Source: Elusimicrobium minutum (lineage in GTDB: Bacteria; Elusimicrobiota; Elusimicrobia; Elusimicrobiales; UBA9959). From it: a DNA stretch of 64,000 bases. Of the stretch, positions 25,929-38,327 are shown piece after piece (position 1 is the stretch's first letter; each line of letters begins with the position of its first letter). The translations under genes and the position numbers were made by a program. The stretch is taken from assembly GCA_020723765.1 (NCBI GenBank), contig DYIF01000010.1, forward strand, positions 1 to 64,000, in the 5' to 3' direction. The notes below the pieces were generated by a model. It saw only the letters and a list, made by a program, of their open reading frames with translations, had not been told where the DNA came from and ran no database searches.

Positions 25929-26958
25929 AGTAGAAACGAAAATAGAGAAATATCTGGAACAAGAAAACACTAAAGCTGCAAAAAAAATACTCAAGGATAT
26001 AACGAACAAATCTTATTTTTATTTTTACAAAGGCGAAATTAAAAGAATCGAAGGATTTATGAAAGAAGCCGTCGATTGTTACGAAAAAGTTTTAAACGAA
26101 AAAGATAGAGACGATATCGTTTGTTTCGACTCGCTATTAAATCTCATATCTTTATACAGAGCGGAAGGGAATGTGGGCAAAACGGAAAATCTTATAAAAA
26201 AAGCCGAAAAAATTTCTCCGAAAGACCCGAGGTTAAAACTTGAAATCGCCATGTTTTATAGGATGAAAGGAGAATTTAAAAAAGCTCTTTTCGAATTAAA
26301 CAAAATAAAATCCGGTTATCTTTTGTCAAAAGATTTTCAAGGGGTTTCATATATAGAATGGGCGGTCGGAGGAATATACAGGCTTATGGGAGAATTTAAA
26401 AAAGCCGTAGATTCTTATGAAAAATCGGTAAAATACGCAGAAAAATCGAAAGACGATTCTTTGAAAACTTACGCTCTTTTGGGGCTTGCCGGTACTTTCA
26501 GAGTTTTCGGTAAAATAAAAAATTCTTACGAATGTTACTCAAAGGCCGGCAAGATTATTAAAAGCGACGACTATTTCGCAAAGGCTTATGTTTGTTGCGG
26601 TCTCGCTAACGCTTTAAGACAAATGGGTGAAATAAAAAAAGCTATTTTCAATTACAAAAAATCTTATAAACTTTATAAAAGAATAGGCGACAAACTGGAT
26701 CTCGCTCTGGTATTATGGGGCATGGGGGAGTGCTATAAAAAACTGGGAGAGTTTGAAACAGCTTTGGAAAAATTTAAAAAGGCGGATAATTTATTTAAAA
26801 AAGGATTTGAACCGAGAGGTTTTATACTAAACAGGATATCGACTGCACAAACGCTTTATTTAATTGGAGAAAAGAAAAAAGCTAAAAGTATTTATTTTAA
26901 CGCTTTAGACGAAGCCAAAAAACATAATCTTAATACTTACTTAGAGATATTTACCTAA
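25921..26958 (+). CDS. Cytoplasmic TPR-repeat protein
   Basis: The 345-residue protein is made almost wholly of tetratricopeptide repeats (for example YKGEIKRIEGFMKEAVDCYEKV and LVLWGMGECYKKLGEFETAL), with no signal peptide or membrane segment. It is probably a protein-protein interaction scaffold. The partner is unknown; it overlaps a DNA glycosylase gene upstream and precedes lpt genes. A GGAGAAAAG ribosome site lies inside the upstream gene. Confidence 0.8.
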   Translation: MNKVETKIEKYLEQENTKAAKKILKDITNKSYFYFYKGEIKRIEGFMKEAVDCYEKVLNEKDRDDIVCFDSLLNLISLYRAEGNVGKTENLIKKAEKISPKDPRLKLEIAMFYRMKGEFKKALFELNKIKSGYLLSKDFQGVSYIEWAVGGIYRLMGEFKKAVDSYEKSVKYAEKSKDDSLKTYALLGLAGTFRVFGKIKNSYECYSKAGKIIKSDDYFAKAYVCCGLANALRQMGEIKKAIFNYKKSYKLYKRIGDKLDLALVLWGMGECYKKLGEFETALEKFKKADNLFKKGFEPRGFILNRISTAQTLYLIGEKKKAKSIYFNALDEAKKHNLNTYLEIFT

Positions 26959-26976
26959 AATGCTAAAATATAATTA

Positions 26977-27657
26977 ATGATAATCGGTTTTTTAATAGCG
27001 ATTTTGTCTTTTTCGCCGCATATACTTGCGGGCGAGAAACTGGATCGTTTTTTAATGGGAAGCGTCGTCAAAAGCGAAGAATGGGAGATAGATAGGAAAA
27101 AAAACATAGAATATTTTAAAAATAATGTTTATTTTAAAAACTATTATTATATTATGAAATCAGATTACGCCACCTACGATAGGAATAAACAAATATGGGA
27201 TGTAAAAGGCAAAGTTTATTGCAAAAAAAAGTTAGACGACGGATCGTGGATTGAAATGTTTTGCGATAGGGGAGTTTATTTGGAAAAAGACGAAAAAGCC
27301 GAACTTTTTTCTGATACCAGAGTTAAGATGATTTATTATGATTCTTTAAAAAATGAAAATTATCTTTCTTATTCCAAAAAAGCGTTAGCGGATAATAATT
27401 ATAAAAAAATATTTTTTAAAGGAAACTTTGAAGTTAAACTTTCAAGCATAACCGCTTATTCCGACGAAGCGGTTTACGACGATATGGAAAAAACTTTTAT
27501 TCTTAACTCAAAACCCTCCGCATTGGGTTTTAACCAAAAATATAAGGTTTATATACAATCTGAAAAAATAAAACTAAACAAAACGGAACTTAGCATATCG
27601 GCCGAAAAAAATGTTTTTGGAGTTTTGAAACCTTTTAAAAATAAGGATAAAAAATGA
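26977..27657 (+). CDS. lptA: LptA-like periplasmic LPS-transport protein (OstA family)
   Basis: The protein has 226 residues with a signal peptide (IIGFLIAILSFSPHILAGE) followed by an all-beta OstA-type repeat region (EYFKNNVYFKNYYYIMKSDYATYDRNK, DVKGKVYCKK, FFKGNFEVKLSSITAYSDEAVYDD) that would form part of the periplasmic bridge carrying LPS to the outer membrane. The match is by fold pattern and by context: the stop overlaps lptB by four bases and an LptC-like gene follows. No Shine-Dalgarno site is seen; TAAAAT lies seven bases before the ATG, so the message may be leaderless. Confidence 0.75.
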   Translation: MIIGFLIAILSFSPHILAGEKLDRFLMGSVVKSEEWEIDRKKNIEYFKNNVYFKNYYYIMKSDYATYDRNKQIWDVKGKVYCKKKLDDGSWIEMFCDRGVYLEKDEKAELFSDTRVKMIYYDSLKNENYLSYSKKALADNNYKKIFFKGNFEVKLSSITAYSDEAVYDDMEKTFILNSKPSALGFNQKYKVYIQSEKIKLNKTELSISAEKNVFGVLKPFKNKDKK

Positions 27658-28373
27658 ATTTAAGAGCCCAGAATCTTGTTAAAATCTATAACAAGAAAAA
27701 GGTTGTAAAAGGCATTTCATTAAACGTTTCTTTAGGGGAAATCGTCGGGCTTTTGGGGCCTAACGGCGCCGGCAAGTCTACTACTTTTAATATGATAATA
27801 GGATTTGTCGTTCCGGACGAAGGAAATGTTTATATAGACTCCATAAATATAACTAAGAAACCGGTTTATATGAGAGCGAGGTTGGGGTTAGGATATCTCG
27901 CCCAGGAGCCTACCATATTCAGAGAGTTAACGGTAGAAGATAACCTGGTCGCAATACTCGAAAGAACCGTCAAAGATAAAAAAGAGATAAACTCCCGGGT
28001 GGAAATGCTTTTAAAAGAATTTAATATAGAAAGATTAAAAAAACAAAAAGCGTATACATTATCCGGAGGAGAGAAAAGAAGGCTTGAAGTGGCGAGAGTG
28101 ATGATTAACAACCCCAAGATAATAATGCTCGACGAGCCTTTTGTCGGCATAGACCCGATAACGGTAGGGGAATTAAAGAAGATAATAAAATACCTAAAAA
28201 ATAAAAATATAGGAGTTTTGATAAGCGATCATAACGTCAGGGAAACTCTTTCCATAGTAGATAGGGCTTATCTGGTATATTCCGGAGAAATTTTGGTCGA
28301 AGGAAAAGCCGAAGATTTGATATCCGACCCTAAAGCGAGAGAATTTTATTTAGGACATGACTTTAAATTATAA
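27654..28373 (+). CDS. lptB: LPS export ABC transporter ATP-binding protein
   Basis: The 239-residue cytoplasmic ATPase drives LPS extraction from the inner membrane with LptF/LptG. It shows Walker A GPNGAGKST (about residues 38-46), Q-loop LAQEP, ABC signature LSGGEKRR, Walker B IIMLDEPF and H-loop SDH. Length equals the family norm. Flanking lptA- and lptC-like genes support the assignment over a branched-chain amino-acid ATPase (LivG), its closest relative. lptF/lptG are not in the window. Confidence 0.93.
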   Translation: MNLRAQNLVKIYNKKKVVKGISLNVSLGEIVGLLGPNGAGKSTTFNMIIGFVVPDEGNVYIDSINITKKPVYMRARLGLGYLAQEPTIFRELTVEDNLVAILERTVKDKKEINSRVEMLLKEFNIERLKKQKAYTLSGGEKRRLEVARVMINNPKIIMLDEPFVGIDPITVGELKKIIKYLKNKNIGVLISDHNVRETLSIVDRAYLVYSGEILVEGKAEDLISDPKAREFYLGHDFKL

Positions 28374-28884
28374 AATAATTTCTTTTAAATTGCTGGCAAA
28401 TGTTTGTTTCTTCTTTTTTTTGATTTCATGCTCGGGGGAAAAAGAAGAAAAATCTTTCGAAGAAACATCGATGAAAAAATTCTTTTTAACTCATATGAAA
28501 AATAGCGAAAAAAAATGGGACCTTTACTGCTCCAGAGCGTTTTTGGACCAAAAACAAGACAAAATAAAATGCTATTCTACGGAAATATCGGTTTACTCGG
28601 ATTCTGCCAAAATTTCTCAAATAAATTCAAAAACCGGGTTTGGCGAACTTTCAAAAGAATCTTTTTATTTAAAGGACGGCGTAAAAATAATCTCTTATTC
28701 TCAAGGACTTGAACTATACTGCGAAAAAGTTTATTTCGATTCGCAAAAAGAAAAGATTTATTCGGATTTGCCGACGACCGTCATAAAGAAAAAGGAAAAT
28801 GTGGAAATAAAATCCATGGGTTTTGAAGCCAGATCAGACCTTTCAAACATAAAATTTTTTAAACACACCACGAGAAAGATATAA
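28357..28884 (+). CDS. lptC: LptC-like lipoprotein
   Basis: The 175-residue protein has an N-terminal hydrophobic segment ending in a lipobox-like LISC (FFFFLISCSGEK) and a beta-rich OstA/LptC-type body (KWDLYCSRAFLDQKQDKIKCYSTEISVY, LELYCEKVYFD). LptC normally receives LPS from LptB2FG and hands it to LptA. Model LptC is anchored by an uncleaved helix; a lipoprotein form occurs in some phyla. It overlaps the end of lptB by 17 bases. The order lptA-lptB-lptC is reversed relative to E. coli lptC-lptA-lptB. Confidence 0.72.
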   Translation: MTLNYKIISFKLLANVCFFFFLISCSGEKEEKSFEETSMKKFFLTHMKNSEKKWDLYCSRAFLDQKQDKIKCYSTEISVYSDSAKISQINSKTGFGELSKESFYLKDGVKIISYSQGLELYCEKVYFDSQKEKIYSDLPTTVIKKKENVEIKSMGFEARSDLSNIKFFKHTTRKI

Positions 28885-28895
28885 GTTTTTAGAGT

Positions 28896-29888
28896 TCAAA
28901 TAATCCCTTCTTTTATCAAATCTCTTTCGTCTATTATGCCTACGACCTTTCTTTTGTCGTCTATGACTGGGATGTTGTCTATTTTTTTTGAGCTAATTAT
29001 CATTGCGGCTTTTATCGCCATTTCGTTTCGGTTTATGCTTATCGGATTTTTCGTCATATGAACGGATATTTTGTCGTCGAGGGATATGGACGAAAATTTT
29101 CTTCTCAAATCCCCGTCGCTGAAATAACCGCATAATCTGTTTTTGTTATCGACTATCGATACCGCTCCGAGTGATGAGTCGGTCATTTTATCGATGGCTT
29201 GTTTTACGGTCGCGTTTATATTTACTACGGGATTATCCTTTCCCGTCCTCATTATTTCGAAAACCTTTACATACAGAAGTTTTCCAATGTTTCCTCCGGG
29301 ATGATTTTGAGCGAAATCGTTTTTATTATACCCTTTTTCTTTCATTAAGGTTAAAGCTATAGCGTCTCCGACCGCCATCATGGAAACGGCGGAAGCGGTG
29401 GGTATTATGTTGTCGGGACATGCTTCTTTTTTAGTATTGATATTTATTACCACATCCGAAACGGAGGCCAATTTGGAGTAAGGGTTGTTTATTATCGAAA
29501 TTATCTTCGCTTTTCTTTTTCCGCACATTAAAGCGAATTTTGTTATTTCCGGGGTTTGACCGGAGTTAGATAGCAAAATAACCGCGTCGTTTTCCGAAAC
29601 AAGCCCGATGTCTCCGTGCATCGCTTCTACCGGATGAACGAATACCGATTGGGTTTTGGTGGAGGTTAGCGTCGCCGATATCTTTTGAGCTATTATTCCG
29701 GATTTTCCTATTCCGCTCACTACCACTTTTCCTTTTATAGATTTCAATAAAGCTATCGTTTCGTCAAAAGATTTGCCAAGAGAATTTTTAAGCGATGTTA
29801 ATGCGGAAATTTCGGTCTCTATTACTTTTTTTGCGAACTTAACGGTTTGTTTTGTCAGTCTTCTATTTGTTTTTTGGGGTGTAGCCAT
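28896..29888 (-). CDS. kdsD: Arabinose-5-phosphate isomerase
   Basis: From ATG 29888 the product has 330 residues: an SIS sugar-isomerase domain (KVVVSGIGKSGIIAQKISATLTSTK and VHPVEAMHGDIGLV) followed by two CBS domains (from about residue 210). It converts ribulose-5-phosphate to arabinose-5-phosphate for Kdo synthesis (KdsD/KpsF/GutQ family). Two signs fix the start: an AAGGAG site eight bases upstream, and the family length. A frame open further upstream to 30071 would run through the zinc-ribbon gene. It is the last gene of the kdsB-pyrG-kdsA cluster. Confidence 0.92.
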   Translation of the reverse strand: MATPQKTNRRLTKQTVKFAKKVIETEISALTSLKNSLGKSFDETIALLKSIKGKVVVSGIGKSGIIAQKISATLTSTKTQSVFVHPVEAMHGDIGLVSENDAVILLSNSGQTPEITKFALMCGKRKAKIISIINNPYSKLASVSDVVININTKKEACPDNIIPTASAVSMMAVGDAIALTLMKEKGYNKNDFAQNHPGGNIGKLLYVKVFEIMRTGKDNPVVNINATVKQAIDKMTDSSLGAVSIVDNKNRLCGYFSDGDLRRKFSSISLDDKISVHMTKNPISINRNEMAIKAAMIISSKKIDNIPVIDDKRKVVGIIDERDLIKEGII

Positions 29889-30114
29889 GGGGTCATCTCC
29901 TTGGGTATTATTCTTTGGTTGTATGGAGGCGGAAGTTTGTGGAGAAAATAGCTTGCTATAAAATAAAAAACTATTAAAGAAACATATATTATCGAAAGAG
30001 TTTTTATATGCCACTTCGTGTCGCAAAACCAGGAGGGGGGAAGAGTAAGGTCTTTTCCGCATTTTTTGCAAAATTTTAAATTCGGTTTGTTATCGAAACC
30101 GCAATCGGGGCATT

Positions 30115-30118
<4 letters not shown>
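29855..30118 (-). CDS. Small zinc-ribbon membrane protein
   Basis: The 87 residues contain an N-terminal zinc ribbon (CPDCGFDNKPNLKFCKKCG, two CxxC pairs) and one membrane helix (IIYVSLIVFYFIASYFL), with a short tail. It overlaps kdsA by four bases and runs 34 bases into kdsD, so it is wedged into the Kdo operon and probably translationally coupled. Function unknown; a regulatory or scaffold role at the inner membrane is possible. Confidence 0.65.
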
Positions 30119-33319
<3,201 letters not shown>

Positions 33320-33323
<4 letters not shown>

Positions 33324-34324
33324 TCGTTTATAACCTCTTTCAGTTCTTGCGGAGTGGCGCTTGCCGTACCTATCTTTGCGACCACCAGTCCGGCCGCGTA
33401 GTTTGCCACCATGGCGGAATGCAGTATGTTTTTGGAAGCCGCATATCCCAAAGAGAGAACCGATATTACCGTATCTCCCGCTCCCGTTACGTCGAAAACT
33501 TCTTTAGCTTTTGTTGGTATGTGAGTCGTTTTTATTTTTTGGTTTAAATTTTCAAATACAGTCATTCCGTTTTCGCTTTGAGTTATTATTAAAGATTTCA
33601 GTTTGAGTTTTTTTACTATTTCTATGCCCAATTTTTCTATTTCAAACTGCTCCCTTTTTTCGGGTCTTCTCATTCCGGAAAAAGCCTCCATTATATTCGG
33701 AGTCATTGATGTTACCTTTTTGTAAGACATAAAATGCTCTATTTTAGGGTCTACAAATATGGGTATTTTCGCTTTTAACGACGATTCTATGGAGTACTCT
33801 ATTATTTCCCTGGACAAAACTCCCTTTCCGTAATCCGAAAGAACCAAGGCGTCGATCCCTTTTTTTATAAGGTTTTTTATATTGTCTTTCATTTTTTGTT
33901 TAATTTTATTGTCGTAGTTAAATTTTGTTTCTCTGTCTATCCTGACCACCTGCTGATGTTCGGCTATTATTCTGGTTTTTTCTATCGTTTTTTGAGATTC
34001 GTCGAATATTATATAAGAAGTGTCGATCCCTTTTTTTTCTCTCATCATCGAGGATATTTCGCTTGCCGCCGAATCGTTCCCGAGAACCGAAAGCATTACC
34101 GCTTTGCCGCCCAGATCCGATATGTTGCTTGCGACGTTGCTCGAACCTCCGAACGATATCTTTTCGGAATTTATTTCCACTACGGGAACGGGAGCTTCGG
34201 GAGATATTCTTCTTACTTTTCCGAAGATGTATTTGTCCAGTATTACATCCCCTATAATCCCTATCGTTTTATTTTTAAAATTATCGACTATTTTAATAAG
34301 TTCTTGTTTTATTAATTTATCCAT
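33320..34324 (-). CDS. hldA: PfkB-family heptose-7-phosphate kinase (RfaE domain I)
   Basis: Starting at ATG 34324 the product is 334 residues, a PfkB/ribokinase fold matching the kinase half of HldE: IGDVILDKYIFGKVRRISPEAPVPV at the N terminus and DVTGAGDTVISVLSLGYAAS with the catalytic aspartate near the C terminus. It should phosphorylate heptose-7-phosphate at C1 on the way to ADP-heptose. The adenylyltransferase half is absent from this protein and from the window. A TTG nine codons upstream is also in frame, but TATAAT lies six bases before the ATG, fitting a leaderless start. First gene of the minus-strand Kdo operon. Confidence 0.88.
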
Positions 34325-34330
34325 AAATAT

Positions 34331-34336
34331 ATTATA
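34331..34336 (-). promoter_or_regulatory. -10 element of Kdo/heptose operon promoter
   Basis: On the minus strand TATAAT occupies 34336-34331 and is followed by six bases and then the ATG of the heptose kinase. There is no ribosome-binding site, so the RNA would begin at or next to the start codon. No clear -35 box is visible. Confidence 0.45.
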
Positions 34337-34386
34337 TAATTTTTGTTCCAAACGAGTTTTTGTATTTGGTGATGTTTATTCTTTTG

Positions 34387-34392
34387 TATAAT
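34387..34392 (+). promoter_or_regulatory. -10 element of heptosyltransferase-lpxK operon promoter
   Basis: TATAAT is followed by six bases and the ATG at 34399. It mirrors the divergent TATAAT 50 bases away on the other strand, so both LPS operons would produce leaderless messages from one 74-base intergenic region. A matching -35 box is poor. Confidence 0.45.
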
Positions 34393-34398
34393 CTAATT

Positions 34399-35877
34399 AT
34401 GAAAATACTTATAATAAGATTTTCTTCCCTGGGCGATATAGTATTGACTTTGCCCGTTATAAAAAACATAAAATTAAACGACGAAAACTCGGAAATTTAT
34501 TATCTTACCAAAAAACAATTCGGCAAGATATTATCTCGGAACAAAGATATAAAAGAAGTGCTTGAATTTTCGTCCGTTAAAGATCTTTTCGAAATCGGGA
34601 AAAAATACGAGTTTGATTTGATAATAGATCTTCATTCCAATATTAGGAGTTTCCTTGCTTGTAAAATAATAAAAGCGCAAAAAAAGATAAAGTACGACAA
34701 GGATTCTCTTTATCGAAGGCTTTTCGTAAATTTCAGGATACTATCTCCGAAGCTTGAAAAACATGTCGTGGAAAGGTATCTTTCGGTTTTGGAAAAAACA
34801 AATTTTAAAATAATAGATAAAAAGCCGGATATAAAAAACGCCGATTTTTCCGAAAAACTCGACTCTAAACCCAGGAAGATACTTATAATACAAACCGCCT
34901 TTTTGGGCGATCTTATGCTTACTCTCCCTATGATAAAAAAAATAAAATCCGAAATTAAAGATTCTTATATTTCCATTCTCATAAGAAAAGATACTGCCAA
35001 AGCTGTCGAAGGGGTAAAAGAGATAGACGAAATAATATGCGACGAGAAAAAAGAAAGGCCTTTTTTGGCGGAGTTTAAAAGAATAATAGAACTTATTAAA
35101 AATAAGGGATTTGACATAGCCATAATTCCTCATCGTTCTCTTAGATCGGCTCTAATCGCTTTTTTTGCAAAAATTAAAATCAGGATAGGATTCGATATTA
35201 AACCTTCTTCTTTTTTCTATACTCATAGAATACCTTTCAGCTGGCTGGTACACGACGCCGAAAGGAATTTTATGCTTTTGTCTCCTTTGATAAAAGAAGG
35301 GGGAATAGAATTCCCGGAAATGAAAGAAGCTTCTAACGGCAAATTTGGAGATATTATAAAAATAAAACCGTTGATATTGATAAATCCGTCTTCCGTTTGG
35401 GAAACTAAAAGATGGCCGGAATACAAATTCGCCTCTCTTATCGATAAACTTTACTCGGAATATTCGGTTACTCCGGTTCTCATAGGTTCAGGAAAAGAAA
35501 AAGAATATTGCGATAAGATAAAAGAGATTGCGGGAGACGCCAAATGTTTAAATATGGCAGGAAAAACAAGCTTAGACGAGCTCGTATGGTTGATAAAAAA
35601 ATCGGATATTTTAATAACCAACGATTCGGGTCCTATGCATATTGCGACTGCTTTGGGCGTTTGGGTGGTGGCTATATTCGGGCCCACCACGAGGGAATTG
35701 GGTTTTTTCCCTTATAGCGAAAAATCTATAGTTTTAGAAAAAGATCTTTTATGCAGGCCCTGCAGGCTTCACGGCTCCAGGAAATGCCCTCATTCGCATT
35801 TTCTTTGCATGAAACTAATAAAAGTCGAAGAGGTTATAAAAGCGGTTCAAAAAATTCTAAAATATAATTATGAATAA
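34399..35877 (+). CDS. GT9 heptosyltransferase with duplicated N-terminal domain
   Basis: The protein has 492 residues, against about 350 for ordinary WaaC/WaaF. Residues 159-492 form a complete family-9 heptosyltransferase: KILIIQTAFLGDLMLTLPMI at 160-179, the C-terminal nucleotide-sugar site NDSGPMHIATALG and a cysteine-rich end (CRPCRLHGSRKC). Residues 1-158 repeat the first half: KILIIRFSSLGDIVLTLPVI at 2-21, and YEFDLIIDLHSNIRS parallels KGFDIAIIPHRSLRS. It should add heptose to inner core LPS. The extra half may be non-catalytic. Overlaps the deacetylase gene by eight bases. Confidence 0.85.
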   Translation: MKILIIRFSSLGDIVLTLPVIKNIKLNDENSEIYYLTKKQFGKILSRNKDIKEVLEFSSVKDLFEIGKKYEFDLIIDLHSNIRSFLACKIIKAQKKIKYDKDSLYRRLFVNFRILSPKLEKHVVERYLSVLEKTNFKIIDKKPDIKNADFSEKLDSKPRKILIIQTAFLGDLMLTLPMIKKIKSEIKDSYISILIRKDTAKAVEGVKEIDEIICDEKKERPFLAEFKRIIELIKNKGFDIAIIPHRSLRSALIAFFAKIKIRIGFDIKPSSFFYTHRIPFSWLVHDAERNFMLLSPLIKEGGIEFPEMKEASNGKFGDIIKIKPLILINPSSVWETKRWPEYKFASLIDKLYSEYSVTPVLIGSGKEKEYCDKIKEIAGDAKCLNMAGKTSLDELVWLIKKSDILITNDSGPMHIATALGVWVVAIFGPTTRELGFFPYSEKSIVLEKDLLCRPCRLHGSRKCPHSHFLCMKLIKVEEVIKAVQKILKYNYE

Positions 35878-36679
35878 ATTGTTTTACTTCGTTCCTTTTG
35901 CCGGACTCTTATATTCTCTAAGATGGAGCTGGTGGTATAAAAATCTATCCGGCCTTAACGTTTTGGTTTATCATAAAATAGGATACCCTCCCAAAGGCAC
36001 CAAATTAAAAGAATTATGGGTTACTCCGGAAAGATTTGAAAAACACATATCCTGGCTTACCAAAAAAGGTTATAAGCTTATAGGTTTTTCGGAACTTGCC
36101 GATTATTATAAAAACAACAAACCGGTAGACGATGTGGTTTTGGTTACATTCGACGACGGATATGAAAATAATTACAAATACGCTTATCCCATACTTAAGA
36201 AATATAACGCCAAAGGAAATATATTTGTGGTTTATAACACCATAGGCAAAGTAAACGTCTGGCATAATCCCAAAACCGAAGTGTGGATCAATATGGCCAC
36301 AAAAGAAATGCTAATAGAAATGGATAAAAGCGGGGTTATGGAGTTCGGTTCTCACACTATGAATCATCCTCGACTTGCAAACATAGACATAGAAGACGCA
36401 AAGTGGGAAATATTCGAATCGAAAAAACAACTTGAAAATTTGTTCCAAAAAGAAATAATAGCATTCGCCTATCCTTACGGCAACGGCGCTTACGAGCCGG
36501 AAATAAGAAAGCTTGTCCTGGAAGCCGGTTATCTTTTCGACTTTAGTTTCAAACAGGGAAAAACATCCTGGCCGTGGGAAAGAGAGAAAAAAACTCTGGA
36601 TAGATTATTTATAAAATACTCGGATTCTTGCTTCGATTTAAATTTGCATATTAAAAAAGGCGTTTCGAAAATATTTTAA
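35870..36679 (+). CDS. Polysaccharide deacetylase (NodB/CE4 family)
   Basis: The 269-residue protein has the CE4 metal site: TFDDGYENNY (catalytic and metal-binding aspartates) and FGSHTMNHPRL (metal-binding histidines), then AYPYGN. The N terminus has a hydrophobic stretch (LFYFVPFAGLLYSLRW) that could be a membrane anchor. Within an LPS operon it probably removes an N- or O-acetyl group from a core or surface sugar; the substrate is not determinable. TAAAAT lies six bases before the ATG inside the upstream gene. Confidence 0.88.
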   Translation: MNKLFYFVPFAGLLYSLRWSWWYKNLSGLNVLVYHKIGYPPKGTKLKELWVTPERFEKHISWLTKKGYKLIGFSELADYYKNNKPVDDVVLVTFDDGYENNYKYAYPILKKYNAKGNIFVVYNTIGKVNVWHNPKTEVWINMATKEMLIEMDKSGVMEFGSHTMNHPRLANIDIEDAKWEIFESKKQLENLFQKEIIAFAYPYGNGAYEPEIRKLVLEAGYLFDFSFKQGKTSWPWEREKKTLDRLFIKYSDSCFDLNLHIKKGVSKIF

Positions 36680-37758
36680 TGAATCTTGAAAAGCTAAGAA
36701 ATGAGATAAAATCTTTTTATATCGGAAAATTTTTTTTATTATTATTAAGCTTTTTATATCGATTTGCTTTTTTTATCAAAAAATCTTTTTATTCCGCCGG
36801 TATTATAAATCCAAAAAGCTTTAAAAAACCGATAATATGCGTTGGCAATATATCGACCGGAGGAACCGGAAAAACCACTTTTGTGATATCTCTTTCCAAG
36901 GAACTGGCAAAATCGGATATAAAAACCGCGGTAACGATGAGAGGATACAAAAGCGGATACGCTAAAAACGATGTGGCCGACTCCAAAATAGTCGGTAATT
37001 TTTTCGAAGACCAAAAAATGGCGGACGAACAAAAATTAATTTCGCTTTCTCTTAAAGATTTGGGAATTCCGGTCGTCGCTTCAAAAAACAGAAAAAAAGC
37101 GATAGAATACGCGATTGACAGATATAATCCGGATGTTTTGATAATGGACGACGGGTTTCAAAATTTTTCGATTAAAAAAGATTTGAATATCGTAATATTG
37201 AATATAAATATGCTATACGATAAAATACTTCCTGTTGGAAACCTCAGGGAAAGCTATTTAGGATTAAAAAGAGCTAATTTTGTCATTTTAAACCATTGCG
37301 AACTTTTCGATTCGGATTATATAGAAAAAGCCTATTCGTATGTAAAAAAATACGTAGATGAAAACAAAATAATAAAAGCGAGCTACGTCATATCCGGATT
37401 TTTGAATAACGTAACCGGAGAAAAAATAAGCCTGGAATATTTCAGGCGTAATTTTAAAGATGTGGCTTTGTTTTCCGGAATAGGAGACAATTCTCAGTTT
37501 AAAAAAATGATAGAAAAAAGCGGTTTTAAAGTTTTAAAGGTCTGGCAGTTTCCGGATCATTATAAATATTCCTACGAGGAATTAAAATCCATAAATAATC
37601 TGAGAGACGGGCTCCCATTATTGACCACATATAAAGATTCGGTAAAGTTTATGTCGAAATCTGAAGAAATATTTTCGACCGATATTTATTCGGCGGATGT
37701 TGATATTAGGTTGTCAGAAAATTCCATTATAGATTCGATTAAAAAAATATTGAAATGA
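36679..37758 (+). CDS. lpxK: Tetraacyldisaccharide 4'-kinase
   Basis: The protein has 359 residues. LpxK phosphorylates lipid A disaccharide to lipid IVA at the inner membrane. An N-terminal membrane helix (FFLLLLSFLYRFAFFI) precedes the Walker A GGTGKTTF (about residues 61-68) and the motif MDDGFQNFSIKKDLNIV, where the catalytic Asp lies. Overlaps neighbours by one and four bases. Confidence 0.94.
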   Translation: MNLEKLRNEIKSFYIGKFFLLLLSFLYRFAFFIKKSFYSAGIINPKSFKKPIICVGNISTGGTGKTTFVISLSKELAKSDIKTAVTMRGYKSGYAKNDVADSKIVGNFFEDQKMADEQKLISLSLKDLGIPVVASKNRKKAIEYAIDRYNPDVLIMDDGFQNFSIKKDLNIVILNINMLYDKILPVGNLRESYLGLKRANFVILNHCELFDSDYIEKAYSYVKKYVDENKIIKASYVISGFLNNVTGEKISLEYFRRNFKDVALFSGIGDNSQFKKMIEKSGFKVLKVWQFPDHYKYSYEELKSINNLRDGLPLLTTYKDSVKFMSKSEEIFSTDIYSADVDIRLSENSIIDSIKKILK

Positions 37759-38327
37759 AAATAATATATTTAAAATCGAGAGAAAAAAAACCGGCTGTTT
37801 TTTTGGATAGAGACGGCGTTATAAACAAAGATATTCCCGGCAAATATATAAAATCTCTTTCGGATATAAAATTATATAAAACGGCTTTAGAGGGGCTAAA
37901 AAAAATATCTTCCTGCGACAGATTCCATTTGATAATAATCACCAACCAATCCGCCGTAGGAAGGGGGTATATAACCGAGAGAATCTCGAGAAAAATAAAC
38001 GACAAAATAGTAAAAACCTTAGAAAAAGAAAAAATAAAGATTAACGCCGTTTATTACTGTCCCCATTCTCCCGTGGATAATTGCGATTGCAGAAAACCCA
38101 AGCCCGGACTTATAAAAGAAGCATTAAAAGATTATAAAATAGACCTCAAAAAGTCTTTTTTGATAGGAGATAAAAAAACCGACATGGAGCTGGCTTTAAA
38201 AACCGGAATAAAAGGCGTTTTTGTTTTAACGGGTCAGGCTAAAAATCAAATAAAAAAACATAGGAAAATAAAAGCCGATTATGTTCTTAAAAATTTAAAA
38301 AACGCGGATAAAATAATATGCCGGTAA
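37755..38327 (+). CDS. gmhB: D-glycero-D-manno-heptose 1,7-bisphosphate phosphatase
   Basis: The 190-residue HAD phosphatase has FLDRDGVIN (nucleophile Asp and acid/base Asp), ITNQSAVGRG, a GmhB-specific zinc loop CPHSPVDNCDC, and GDKKTDMELA. It removes the C7 phosphate in ADP-heptose synthesis, the step after the kinase encoded divergently at 34324. Slightly longer N terminus than E. coli GmhB. Confidence 0.92.
   Translation: MKIIYLKSREKKPAVFLDRDGVINKDIPGKYIKSLSDIKLYKTALEGLKKISSCDRFHLIIITNQSAVGRGYITERISRKINDKIVKTLEKEKIKINAVYYCPHSPVDNCDCRKPKPGLIKEALKDYKIDLKKSFLIGDKKTDMELALKTGIKGVFVLTGQAKNQIKKHRKIKADYVLKNLKNADKIICR

Noticed and set aside
28884-28896. Bidirectional terminator between lptC and kdsD
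   Set aside because: The eleven-base gap has no inverted repeat; the convergent operons seem to end without an intrinsic terminator.
29889-30071. N-terminal extension of KdsD
   Set aside because: It lies over the zinc-ribbon gene; the ATG at 29888 has an AAGGAG site and gives the family length.
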